Positions 21,284 to 33,113 of a stretch of DNA of 64,000 bases are shown in pieces (the stretch's first letter is position 1; every line of letters starts with the position of its first letter). Under the pieces are notes generated by a model, which did not search any database, was not told where the DNA came from, and saw only the letters and a program-made list of their open reading frames with translations. The translations under genes were made by a program, and so were the position numbers. Source of the stretch: Castanea sativa (Eukaryota; Streptophyta; Magnoliopsida; Fagales; Fagaceae); the NCBI RefSeq assembly GCF_040712315.1, contig NC_134015.1:46828464-46892463 (forward strand), in the 5' to 3' direction.

Positions 21284-21745
21284 GACGGAGATGATGGTTG
21301 GCTGTGAATGGCAGCGGTGAAGGCTTCGCCACCTCTTGCGACTATTCGCTTAAAGGTAGGTGGTGGACCGGTGGGGAGATGGGGTTTACTGAGTTTTTTT
21401 GGTGGTGGGTGGGTTTTGAGAGTGATGAAGTGGCAGAGAGATGGGTTTGTCAGAAGCAGAGGTTGGTCGTGAATGGCAAAGGTTAGCAACCTCTTGCTAG
21501 TGTTGCCAGCAATGTAGTGGTGGACCAGTGGTGGTGAATGTAGGTGGTGGACTTGTGGAGTGATAGGGTTTTCTGAGTTTTTTTATTTATTTTTATTTCT
21601 TCTATTTTGGGTAGTTGATTTATCAAATGAATAAAATTATAATTGAATTAATTAGGTTACACATGGCATGTTTTTATTTGTGGAGCATAAAGTGGAGTAT
21701 GAAAAGTGAGATAGAGGATTTAGACTCATAATAGCAACACAAATA
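21284..21745. mobile_element. Foldback element, remainder of right arm
   Basis: Inverted complement of the left arm (about 6525-7310). It resumes where 7686 stops, on the other side of the Sirevirus. It includes ggtttgtcagaagc, a partial internal repetition of the ggaccagtggtggtgaatg segment, and the empty-site counterpart (ggttacacatggcatg) of the hAT insertion at 6619-7040. Confidence 0.7.
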
Positions 21746-22970
21746 TTGCTACACATGCCAATAAAAGAATCAAGGGTTTTGACATATTGTGTTCAATTCA
21801 AATAAGAGTTCAATTGACCATGCATGTATTAATTAGTTTCCCTTGTAGAAATGTCTACCATGTACAACAAATATTGACAAACATCAGTAAGATAATTATT
21901 AATGTCCTATCAAAACAAGTAATAGACATACAGTTAGAGGTCACATGCAAGACTCATAGTCACGAACCACTAATCATGTATTACATCACTTGGTTCACTA
22001 AGCCTAGTAAGTGCACAAGTCATGCTAATCTAAGCTATAAATGGTACACATAGTTCAATGTTCAACCACAAGTTACAAACATGCTAGTACACACACATTC
22101 CTTTGAATTTTTTTTTTTTTTTTTTTTTTGTTTCTTTTTTGGTCTTTTTCAATTTAATGGATGCAAAACAACTAAAATGAACAATGCATGAAAAGTTAAT
22201 GGAATTCAATGGTCAACCAAAACTTAAATTGTAAGTAAAAAATAAGCTTTTTAAGCTATCATTTTCATTCAAATCTCACCACTATAGATTCTAACAAATA
22301 AATAACAAGTAAGAGCCATATGTTCTCATTTTAAGCTAAAGCAATGCTAGGGACACAAAAAGTCCACAATTTTTCCCACAACTCGCCATGTAGCGAGTTG
22401 GCGAGTTGTGAGTAGTGGGGGTGTGGACCTACCATTTTACCTCCACCACTTATAACTTACCATATGACAAATTATGACAAAAACTATGGACTTTTTTGTG
22501 TCTTCATCGTTTTCCTTTTATGCTACTCTAGTATTTATTAATCATCATGATATGAACTCAAGCCAAGTTTTAGCTTGAAGCTAAAATCAATCTAAAAGTT
22601 AAGTCAATTATATTTCCACAAAAATATATTTTCAAACTCTTAATGCATACAAATTACTATCTTAATTTGAGATAGTGACTTAAAATAAAAAATAAATAAA
22701 AAACATTGAACTATTCACTTTAAAATGGTGTGATTGGTTAAGTAATATTGAGAAAAATTACAAAACTCTTAAAACTCAGAAAAAGATTAATATCTTGCTT
22801 AAAATCTAAATATTACAACTATACCCTTTGTAGCTTTGATCATCTATTTCTAGTTTGTTTGGTGCAAAGGTAGTTGTGGAATTGAATTTGATAATTGAAG
22901 CTAAATAGTAAGATTTTGTGGATTAGGAAAAAAAAAGTAATTTTTTTGTGGCAGGGTCAATTATCATGTT
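21746..22970. other. Intergenic AT-rich sequence with one MITE
   Basis: No gene is seen. A 25-base poly-T tract lies near 22108-22130. The only structured part is the MITE-like palindrome at 22341-22515. Confidence 0.6.
22341..22515. mobile_element. Small MITE with GGGACACAAAAAGTCC-type termini
   Basis: The ends are inverted repeats (GGACACAAAAAGTCCACAAT against GACACAAAAAAGTCCATAGT). The interior holds a second hairpin (caactcgcc / ggcgagttg, near 22380-22410). The target duplication is unclear, so the superfamily is not assigned. Confidence 0.6.
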
Positions 22971-25136
22971 TGTTAAGGACATACTTTTATGTAATTGACA
23001 TATCTTTTAACAAAATGCACTTTACTTGTATTTGGGTAAATCTAAGAAGGTTCAAGATGATTATTACAAGTGGTTAAATTGAAGACATGAAAATTACTCA
23101 AGAATTGCTCAAGAAAAGTGCAATCTGCAGGTCTCGATACCTCCTCGACTGTCACAGGGTCAATTTTTCTTTTAAATTTTCTGCCTGTAATGGCACTAAG
23201 TTCCTCCCTTAGTCTCAGCCAATACACCACACACACACACACTGCAGGAACACTCAGAACAGAATTATTAAGGGAATTCACACACACACAGTACTGGGCA
23301 CCAACCCCAACCTTTATTACTCAATGTTCAAGTACAAAGGAAGCCTGGAGAATACACACAAAATTCTCTAAGGCAAATACACTCTCTACTGTTGATAGCC
23401 CCAATAGCCTAGGCTATATGCACAGAAATAACTGTCACGACAGTTACTGCCAAGTAACTGTCCCCTGTCTAGGACTTGCTGCCACATGTGGTCTGACTTA
23501 GGACACCTGCAACTAATGCTGTCTTGGGCTGTTCTTCACATTTCCAGCCTCTACACAGCAGGTCTGAACATCCAGCAAGCTGGTAACTGCTGGTAACTGT
23601 TGCTGCACACTCTACACATGCCAGCCCAGCACTCAGCATAGCATGAGGCCTCTGCCCATGCTCCAGCAGCCTACACATGATTATCCCATCACGTTTTAAA
23701 AGCTTGGCCCTTGCCCAAGCCCTTCTCATTAGCATTATAGCCCACACAACATGTTTATATGCAGCCCACTAAGCAACTGCTATCAGCCCACTCACACAAG
23801 TCCATGCATTCTGCTAGCACCAACCAGCCCAATGCCTTGCATAGCCTAATATCATCACAGCAGCCCCGCACTGCCTTGCACACAAGCCACCAAGCCCACA
23901 CACAAAGCAACCCAACCAAGCCACTATGCCATCAACCATCACTTAGGGTCAGCACCACCTGCTGCTGCCCATCACCACCGAACCATCTCTGCCCACCATA
24001 GCTCACCACTGCCATGGCCTTGGGGCATCATGTGGAGCAAGGTGCCTTCACATGCTGCCTCTTATCATGCTCATCAATCTAAATCCAGCAGGGAGATCGG
24101 GCTTGTCCCCTTTAAAGAGCACTCAGGAGCTTCATTAGATAGGCATAAGGAGTCATTGGTGTCTTGAGAAAACATTGAGCCATGTGACTGGCCTGATGTT
24201 GTCCAAGCACTCCAATTCCTCATGCCATCATCAGTAACTTGCAAAGCTCCTAACATCGACAGAAACTCGATTTGTCGAGATTCTTTAAAGCTCGACACAT
24301 ATCTCGATCTATCAAGCTTACGAGATTCAGACTATAGCCAGCAACGTTTTTATTCTAAAAGGTTATTTGATTATGGGTTTGTATAATCCTTATAGGACTA
24401 GAAAAATCTAAGGTTTGTGGGTTTGTATAATTCTTATTGGACTAGGAAAGCCCAAGGTTTGTGTAAACCTATTTGGAATAAGAGGGCCCATTAAGCTCCT
24501 ATTTAAAGGAGGTCTAAAAAGAAAAACCAAACCCTAGAGAGCTTCATAAGGTTTTCTTTTTGAAACCCTAGCCTTCTCCTACATAAGAAAGAGTTTTTGC
24601 TACGTTTCTTGTATGCCTTTGGGTTCTGTAACCAAGCAAAGTGTCTTGCACGAACATTGAAGATCTTATTGGTTTTTCTATGTGAAGATGTTGCAAATTA
24701 ACTACAACAATCAAAGGGTTGCTGTGGAGTTAGTCATGTACTTGGATCCGGACATCAATTGGTTAGTCACGTACTGGGAGCTGTGCATTGAAAAGAGAGA
24801 TTTTCACTACATTGCAAGTCCAATTGTGTATTGGGGTAAGGGTTCAACTGTAGGTTGGTATAAGGTACTAGGATTCCTGTACTTGTAACCGCTTGTTTTG
24901 ATAATAGTATATTCTCGGGAGTGGTGACCTTAAATTCACCCGGTGGGGTTTTGCCTTGGTGGTTTTCCCCATTCATAAACAAATCACCTGTGTCAAATTT
25001 ATTTTCCACTGCATTTAACTTAGTTGGTGATTTGTTTGTGCTACCACGCTTTTTGCATGTAGTTGAATCTAATTAATTAACTTGACTAATTAATTGGTTA
25101 ATTTACCTGAGGGGTCAATACATTCTTGGTCTGTTA
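22971..25136 (+). repeat. Solo LTR related to the Sirevirus LTR, TSD atgtt, interrupted by a second solo LTR
   Basis: Starts TGTTAAGGACATACTTTTATG and ends ...CATTCTTGGTCTGTTA. It is flanked by atgtt at 22966-22970 and 25137-25141. Both halves (22971-23149 and 24256-25136) align with the Sirevirus LTR in the opposite orientation, sharing tttacttgtatttgggta and ggtgaccttaaattcacccg. It has TATA-like cctatttaaaggaggtc near 24498. No internal domain remains, as expected after recombination between two LTRs. The ORF at 24682-24888 lies within it and is not a gene. Confidence 0.85.
23150..24255 (-). repeat. Second solo LTR, opposite orientation, nested, TSD tcgac
   Basis: 1,106 bp. On the minus strand it starts TGTTAGGAGCTTTGCAAG and ends CCCTGTGACA (TG...CA). 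It is flanked by identical tcgac at 23145-23149 and 24256-24260. It splits the CTCGA motif zone of the outer LTR. It is less AT-rich than its surroundings and holds a (CA)n run (23228-23241). I do not recognise the family, and no internal sequence is present in the window. Confidence 0.85.
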
Positions 25137-25141
25137 ATGTT

Positions 25142-25584
25142 GATGCAATTTTTTGGGTTTTTTTAACTCTTACTTTTTAGGGACAATTTTTGTTGGGTTT
25201 GATTTTTGGTTGATGCTAGTGGAAAGAAGAAAATACTAATAGAGAGAGAAAATTAGTTATATACTGAGAAATATAGTGTGAGTGTTGCTTCCAAGAGATT
25301 GAAAGAAGAAAAAAAAAAGTTCCAGATTGAGTTTTTTTTAAATAATTTTTTTGTTGCTTTTTTTTATTAAAAATTGTTGAATAAAGATTTTTTTGTTTTA
25401 TAATTTTATTTTTTGATGTGGCTTTTTGTTTTTTTTCCTCATGATGCAGATATGGCTTTTTCAATAGCAGTTAGATTTTTAAAAAAAAAAAAAAAAAAAA
25501 AAAATTTACTAGCCACATGTGTGCTAGGTGAGCATTCCATCAACCATATCAACAATTTCCACCACTTAGATGATGACACTAACC
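25142..25584. other. Intergenic AT-rich sequence
   Basis: No gene is seen. It contains T-rich and A-rich tracts (poly-A at about 25482-25504). Confidence 0.5.
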
Positions 25585-26608
25585 CAAGGGCAGTGCCACC
25601 TTTAGTTCAGGGGGTTCAAATGAACCCCCTAAGATGACCAAATTTTTTTTTTATATAATATGTTTTTAAAATTTTTTATTTTGAGTGACTTTTGACTTCC
25701 TAAAATAAAATTTTGAACACCTTGATTCTATTTTTTTTAAGCTCAACCGATATAAGCTTGAAGATGACCCTATTAACAATCTATTCTTGCAAATAACGTT
25801 ATAATTAATTTGAGAAATGCTATGTTCACAACATTTTTACAATATTTTTACAAAATATTTTAAGTGGCAAGTTGTTACTGGTTATTACTATTGGGTAAAA
25901 ACGTAATTTCAGTAAAGATTTCAAATTAGAACTGATAACAACTTAGCACCTAGGATTTATTGTGAAAATGTTGCGGACATAACAATTCTCAAGTAATTTA
26001 TACTTTTGACCAAATATGTGACTAGTGTTGTTGAATTTGAATGTGTTTTTAATTTGTTATTTCCTGAGTGGGTACTGGAGGTATGGGTCAATTAGTTAGT
26101 GGGTAACAAATGTTAACACTAAAAGAGAATTAAACAATTAGATAGATGGTGATTCTTGAAAAAAAAATGGACCAGGTGTGTGGGATAGGAGATTGATTGG
26201 GTGAAGATAAAAGCAAATGTTAACACAACAAAAATTTTCTTAATACAATTACAAAGACCAATAATTATCAAAGTGAAGTTGAATTGTTAAATAAAATAAT
26301 TGTAAAAGAGTATAGACATAAACTAATAAATGAAAACATTCTAAGCTTTAATAATTAAAATTCAGTTAACAACAATACTTAACATGTTTATTGTATTTAG
26401 AAACAATAGATAATTTCCAATATTTAATCTTAGAAGCAATAAATAGTATATTTATTATATTAAGAAACAATATGCCTAAAGAACTTATGGTTTATCTTTT
26501 ACTCTCTTGATAGTATTATATACAAATTTGAATAAGAAAATCACATAGACCGCAAGATCTACTCAAGATACATCTTCTTATTGACCCCTCTAGAAAGAGC
26601 CGCCACTA
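25585..26608. mobile_element. hAT-type non-autonomous element, 1,024 bp, perfect 8-bp TSD
   Basis: Flanked by identical cactaacc at 25577-25584 and 26609-26616. Termini are CAAGGGCAGTGCCACC and, inverted, TAGTGGCGGCTCTTTC. Just inside the left end is a palindrome (gggggttcaaatgaaccccc) in the same place as the palindrome of the hAT element at 6619-7040, so the two belong to one family. No transposase ORF is seen. A MITE (25812-25991) lies inside. Confidence 0.85.
25812..25991. mobile_element. MITE nested in the hAT element
   Basis: Inverted termini GAGAAATGCTATGTTCACAA and GAGAATTGTTATGTCCGCAA enclose about 180 bp with the phrases ggcaagttgttactggttat and acgtaatttcag. The exact target duplication is not resolved. 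Confidence 0.7.
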
Positions 26609-26616
26609 CACTAACC

Positions 26617-28327
26617 AAGATGAAATATTTTTGAAAGACCAAAACAAAAAAACCCCCAAAATATAGGGCCAAAAAGGTGTTTTTCCCATTAATTATAATA
26701 GATCCTATCCATTTAAAATACACTCTAATTTGTTAATTTCATGGTTCATAATCTTCAGATTATATATATATATATATATAGGATTTAATAGCGTTTAGAT
26801 TGCCACATCATTCCTCTCAATTTCACTTGAAATGAGAAGAGCTCATTTTAAGGTCGAGATTTTATTTCCAAAATCTATATTTTGTATATGAAAATATATA
26901 TTCTACTATTTAAAGTAAATATCATGTGTCAAGATTTTTTTTACAAGAATCATGCGTCCAGGAGCACCATTGTGCACAATGTGCACATGGTTTTTTTTTT
27001 CAAAGCTAAAAAATTAATAACATTCAGTAAAGAGAGCTAAATTGGAAACGGTATTGGTCTCCTTTGTCTCTCATTTATATTAACAAAAGCAGTTCTAATA
27101 TTAAGATTTGTTTGAGATTTGTTTATTTTGTTGAAACTGAAAACTTTTTACTGATAGTACTGTAAATAAAAGTAAAAGTTAGCTGAAATAGTACAGTGAG
27201 ACCCATAGACAATATCAAAAAGTACAATAAGACCCATAAATAATAGTAAAAATAAACAAAATAATAAAATAAGTTAGCAAAAATAATCTATATCAAATGC
27301 ACTTTTAAATTAAAAATGGTTCAACGCATTTTAAAGGTAGCTCCCACCTTGGTTCCTTCATCGTGACCATTCTGTTTTTGTATCACCCCCCGTAGAAACC
27401 ACGCCATGACTAATGGTGGCCTACTTGTACTTCCTTAACGATTGAGACCACATATTTTGAATTCTCATTTGACCGTTGAAATAAAAAACACCCACCTCTT
27501 TTGATGTTAAGAAAGATTGATACGTCTTTTCTGGTCTTTGACTCGGTATGAAGCGAACTCGTGTCGTAGCGTGTTTAGTGAAAAAAATACCAAACACAAG
27601 TTTCACTTAAAAAAAGATTAGGAACACCATAAAAAGTTCACAATAATAATCTTTCTATAAAAGAAAAAGTTTATAGATGCTCTAATAACATATATTAATA
27701 AATAATTTTAAGAAAGTTTAAATGGGGAAAGAAAAAATGAAATTGATTTTTTTTTAAAAATTTTTTTATTTTCCATAAAAAAAATTTCTAAAATTTTTTA
27801 TTAATAAATATTCTAACAGCAGTTGTTAACTAAATCTCTTTGTAAAGTAGTGATTATCACACATTTACGCACACAATCAGTGTACATTCCCTTAAAATTA
27901 TGTTTTCAAATATAATTTTAATTAATTACATGATTTCATAATTTGAGTGATGATTACAATTTGTACAAACTTATTGAAATTGTGTTTTTAAAAACACGAT
28001 TTCAATGAGTGTGCAGGATTGTATGCACTAAATCACTAATGACCATATAACAAGATTTAACAACTTTTATAACATTTTTATTTTAACTTACCGTGAATTT
28101 CGGTATATTTTTTTATTATTTCATTTTATTACAATTCGACTTTTTGGGAAAATATTTTGAAATTCTGTTATCACCTAGAAGGACCCAATGAAAAAACACA
28201 GCAACATCGTCAGCATTACCTTCATAGTGCCATAGTCAATTACATTTTGTGCACGTCGCATCCCAACTAGCTATGTAAGATTATAAGATCTTTCATTCTA
28301 GTCTGTACATCTTTGTATCCATCTTCA
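26617..28327. other. CRK upstream intergenic region
   Basis: No ORF supported. It holds a (TA)n run (26762-26780), a MITE-like segment at about 27097-27310 with loosely inverted ends and two gagacccata / aagacccata phrases, and a near-perfect 34-bp palindrome at 27973-28006. No convincing TATA box was found close to the CRK start. Confidence 0.5.
27973..28006. repeat. 34-bp palindrome
   Basis: The arms attgaaattgtgttttt and aaaaacacgatttcaat are complementary with one mismatch. It is probably the core of a short MITE about 320 bp upstream of the CRK start codon. Confidence 0.6.
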
Positions 28328-31300
28328 ATGTTTAATTCACTCTTCCTCTTAATCCTAGTCTTATGTTTGTTTGTAAATCCTTGTCTTTCCGACCCAAGAG
28401 CCACAGAGGCTGCTCTCATATGCACCAACAAAACCTCCCCAATACCACAGCGCCAAACCTACATAAGCAACTTCTTGGCAGCCATGAACACAGTGACCCC
28501 TTTGATCGCCACACAAAGATACGCAGCTGTTGTAAACGGGACTGGTAATACCACAGTTTATGCTTTTGGTGAGTGCATGAAAGATCTAACTAAAAATGAC
28601 TGTGATCTTTGCTTTGCTCGGTGCAAGACTCAAATCCTCAGGTGTTTACCATTTCAAAGAGCCATTCGTGGTGGCAGGCTTTTCTATGATGGGTGTTATC
28701 TAAGGTACGATGATTACTATTTCTTCAATGAGGCTTTGAGTGTGCAAGACAAGACCGTGTGTGGAGCCCAAGAGTTTGTTGGGAATGGTTCTGTTCTTAG
28801 CGCTAATGTTAATCAGTTGGTGATGAATCTAAGCGCGGAAGCACCTAAGTTTGATGGGTTTTCTGTGGGGTTTGTGACCAATGAAAATGTCACGGTTTAT
28901 GGATTGGCTCAGTGTTGGGAATTTGTGAATGGTTCTGCTTGTGAGTACTGCTTGGCCAAAGCGGTTTCTAACATTAGTTCATGTACTCCAAAAGAAGAAG
29001 GAAGGGTCTTGAACACTGGTTGTTATTTGAGGTATTCAACAGAAAAGTTCTATTACAATTCGACTCAGCCTGTTAGAAACAGTAATCAAGGTGAGTTTGG
29101 TTCCAATGAATTTTTTCATTTCTTGTTCTGTCTTTCCTTCATCGAATCAAAAGGGATATTAATGTTTACTGTCCTTTTTGGTCGTTTATAAATTTCAAGT
29201 AAGATTCTATTCCATTTCCACTGCGGCACAAAGTGACTAAAAAGTGAGATTTGAATTAGCCCATATTGTCTAATTTTATGCCATCAAAGGATAAATTTTG
29301 ACGCTCTGTTGTTGGTCCCTTTTGGTTTGAGTACAATAATGAATTCTAAATTTTCCACTTTGGGTCAGATTCACCAATTGTAAATTTGATAGAATATTAA
29401 TTCTTCATTAGAATTAACATTAACATCTTTTTTAAAAGAAGTGTTTGTGAAAAAATTCTTCATACACTAAAAATCTCAGCAACATCAATGATTACTTAAT
29501 TAGATAATTTGGTGTGCTAATTGCTTGACTTCTATTTTGATTAATGAGGTTCACGTAACATGTTAATCTACGTCAGGAACCAAGTTAGCTATAACTTTGG
29601 CTGCAACATCATCTGCTTTGGCTCTTTTGCTGGTTATTGCAACGGTTGTCTTCATTGTGAGGAAGAATGTACTAAAGAGGAGGGGAGGTATTTTGATATA
29701 TAAGATTTTGAAAGACTTTGTTGGGACTCTGGAATTAATATATAGCTTACTTGATCTGGCATTTGTTTCAGAGAGAGAGCAACTAGGGGCTATGTTGGCC
29801 ACTGTGAACAAGTCCAAACTCAATTATTTGTATGAAGTTCTTGAGAAGGCCACAAATTACTTTCACAATTCCAATAAGCTGGGACAAGGAGGATCTGGTT
29901 CTGTTTACAAGGTAATATTAGGTCTACTTTTTTGAGATTTTTCATTTTGGCAAATGAAATTAACTAGGTACATTTCTTTGTATCAAAGTAGGGAGTTTTG
30001 CCAGATGGGAAGGTTGTTGCCGTTAAGAGGCTTTTCTTCAATACTAGACAGTGGGTGGATCATTTCTTCAATGAAGTCAATTTGATCAGTGACATCCATC
30101 ACAAAAATCTTGTAAAGTTGTTGGGATGCAGTATTGCAGGCCCTGAAAGCCTTCTTGTTTACGAATATGTGCCAAATCGAAGCCTCCATGATTACTTTTC
30201 TGGTTGTAATTTAATCTTGAATTACTATTTATGTAAGCAGATAACCCTTCCTCATTTAATTTATATACTTACACATGTCTCTTCATTTGGTTCAGCTAAA
30301 AGGATGTTTCAGCTGCTAAGGTGGGAGGTGAGGTATAAGATCATATTGGGTACGGCTGAGGGCTTGGCCTATCTCCACGAAGAATCAGAAACGAGAATCA
30401 TTCACAGAGACATTAAATTAAGCAATATACTGCTTGAAGAAGACTTCACGGCAAAGATTGCAGATTTTGGACTTGCTAGATTATTTCCAGAAAATAAGAC
30501 ACACATCAGCACTGGCATTGCTGGCACACTGTAAGTGCAAGACCATCTTTAGTTTTCTTTCTTGGTCTGGAATAGCCTTTATCATTCCTGTGTTTAATGT
30601 CCTCTTCATGTGGGAAAAATTCTTGTGTCTTGGTCCTTCAAGGTTTATCCTAGTTATTTCTTTTTGTAACATGAACAGATATTTCATCATTACATTATAT
30701 ATGGAATTCAGGCAATGCCATGCTTGTCTCAGTGCATTTTAAAGGATGTTTAGATGAACACCTCCAATCTGTGTTTGTTAACTACTCTCTTGGTGCCATT
30801 GTTACGAAGTGTTTCATATAATGTATTAATTCAGGGGAAGGTAGAACCAAAGTTGATATTCTCATTATAAACATGTAATTGTTCATCGTGTAATATAATT
30901 ATATGTTAGGTACATACTAAGAAAGCATTAGTTTTTCCAGGATCAAATTTTTGGTATTATTTTCAAGTCCTTTTTGTTTATTGGAAAGTATTACCAAAGT
31001 GAAAAAGACTATTAGTAAAGTATCAATTCCTCTTCCTTTTGTTCTGTTCACAGATTGACATTCCACCCTTACAGCTTTGCAGTATGCAATGTAATATCTC
31101 TGCTTACAAATACATCTCTTCTTTGACATTAATCATATTTGCATCTGTAGAGGTTACATGGCCCCAGAGTATGTTATTCGCGGCATATTGACAGAGAAAG
31201 CAGACGTTTACAGTTTTGGTGCTCTTGTAATTGAAGTTGTATCTGGAAAAAGGAACAATATCTTCTTTCAATATTCACATTCCATCATACAAATGGTAAT

Positions 31301-31720
31301 CTTTTTTCCTTTGGCATTTCTGCTAATTTAGGCTTCAATGACAAATAATCCTCCCCTAACAAAACCTTTTACTTTGTATCTTTTTTAAAGGTCTGGAACC
31401 TTTATGGAATAGGTAGGGTATGTGAAGCTGTTGATCCAGCCTTAGAGGGTCAGTTCCCAGAAGAGGAGGCATCTCGATTGCTTCAAATTGGGCTACTATG
31501 TGTACAAGCCTCTGCGGAGCTGCGGCCATCAATGTCAACGGTAGTGAAAATGTTATGTGATAATCAAGAAATTCCTCAGCCCACACATCCACCGTTTCTC
31601 AATTCCAGCAGTGCAGAAATCAATCAATCTAGACCATCTAGAACTTACAATTCTTGGCCTGAGTCCTACACTCACTCTTCAGGGAACAACTCAACAGAAA
31701 GTGGGATTGAGCCTATATAA
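28328..31720 (+). CDS. Cysteine-rich receptor-like protein kinase (CRK2-like), complete, 7 exons
   Basis: Plasma-membrane receptor kinase of the DUF26 family. Exons are 28328-29090, 29577-29687, 29772-29911, 29992-30202, 30296-30530, 31151-31295 and 31391-31720. All introns are GT-AG and the sum is 1,935 nt, an open frame of 644 residues. Start ATG 28328 begins a signal peptide ([20 protein letters not shown]). Two gnk2/DUF26 domains carry C-X8-C-X2-C (C83/C92/C95 and C196/C205/C208). One transmembrane segment lies at about 258-282. The kinase has the Gly loop [11 protein letters not shown] (328-338), Lys350, HRD with Asp447, Asn452 and DFG 465-467, followed by MAPEY. It is an RD kinase with no missing key residue. 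Closest by motif to Arabidopsis CRK2 (family knowledge); the ligand is unknown. It is a lone copy with transposons on both sides. Confidence 0.95.
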
Positions 31721-32134
31721 ACACTTAACCTTCTTAAACATATTTAACTTTATTCCCTTGCTTTAAATTCTTTCATTCGATCCATTCCACTGGGTGTAGC
31801 TGTTGCCAACTTGAAGGTTCTCTGCTTCCAGGATTTTCTATCCCACGTTTTTGCTACTTGAATTGGTAGCACAATGGAATTTGTTTGCTCAAAGATACTA
31901 CAATACAAGCTGAAATGGTTTGAGTGACCCAGAGCTGTTTGTAATAGTCCCCGGTGGCCCTTGTGAATATCATAGGATACAGAGTCATGTACCACTCCAG
32001 CCTGCACCGACCATCTGCTAAAATACTAAGTTAGAATTAGATTGTTGTATTGTTTCACGATGTTTCAACAATTTGGATAGAGCTGAATGCCTTCCATAAA
32101 CTTCAAGTAAAGCTGCTTACTAGTACTCTTTTTT
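31721..32134. other. CRK 3' flank
   Basis: Probably holds the CRK 3' UTR. No clear polyadenylation signal was chosen and no ORF is supported. The Copia target duplication (gtaac) begins at 32135. Confidence 0.5.
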
Positions 32135-32139
32135 GTAAC

Positions 32140-32535
32140 TATCAGAAAACAGAGGAAAGCTCTAGAGAATTGAAACTCTATTTCATCAAAAAAAAAATGA
32201 ATTGAATGAATTGATACAATCAGGTGTGTATATATATATATACACATACACACACACATATATATACACACCAAAGCTAAAGTTGTAACTAACTTTCCCT
32301 CCACGAGTAACTAACTATCAAGCTAATCGGAATTAACAAACTTGATACACGTGCCTGTCACATGCCAAGTTAAATACATATGTAGAACACTACATGCCGT
32401 TTGTATCTGTTATGTAATATGGCTATTGTCGTTTACTTTACAAATTGATTCTTTGGAGCTTTTCTTCTTATCTGTGCTCTTGATTCTGCTCTTAGCTCTG
32501 ACCTTGTCTCCATTACTTCCTTTAGCATCTTGACA
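32140..32535 (-). repeat. RE1-like Copia 3' LTR
   Basis: Matches 38279-38649 with few substitutions. A longer (TA)/(CA) microsatellite (32227-32270) explains most of the length difference. Confidence 0.93.
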
Positions 32536-33113
32536 CCCCCTCTCAAGTGGAAGAGGGGCATGAATATTGACCATATTCAACTTGGATACAAGAAAGGAGA
32601 ATTGTTGGGCATTCAAGGCTTTAGTTTACAGGTCTGGAATTTGAGAATTGGTCCTAACATGTAACATTTTGATATACCCTTCCAAGACTTTATCTCTGAC
32701 AAGGTGATCAATCTCTATGTGCTTTGTTCTTTCATGAAAAATAGGGTTTGCGGCAATGTGAAGGGCTGCCTAACTATCACAGAACAAGAGGGCTGCTTGA
32801 GAGTGTTTTATTTGAAAATCATGAAGAACATATAAGAGCCAAATGATCTCACAGACTTCTACAGCCATTGATCTATACTCAGACTCTGCTGAGGACCATG
32901 AGACTGTTTGTTGTTTCTTTGACTTCCATGAAATCAAAGATTCACCAAGAAATACACAAAATCCAGTAACAGATCTCTTAGTGTCAGGGCATGAAGCCTA
33001 GTCTGCATCAGCAAAAGCCTTCAAGTGCAGTTCTAATTTGCTTGAGAAAAACAATCCTTTGCCTGGCAAACTCTTTAGATATTGCAAGACCTTATGAGTT
33101 GCTTGCAAATGAG
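32536..33113 (-). pseudogene. Copia RNase H, C-terminal part
   Basis: Minus-strand reading gives [52 protein letters not shown] and HIEIDHLVRDKV, the standard end of Copia pol (RNase H). In-frame stops include one replacing the residue after FADAD and one in LLFCDS*AALHI. The sequence continues from 34280-34468 across the hAT insertion. Confidence 0.85.

Noticed and set aside
23118..24001. ORFs of 127, 92 and 80 codons on both strands
   Set aside because: All fall in the inner solo LTR (23150-24255), with no recognisable domain and conflicting frames.
31750..32007. 85-codon minus-strand ORF downstream of the CRK gene
   Set aside because: Falls in the likely CRK 3' UTR, no family resemblance, and ordinary length for chance.
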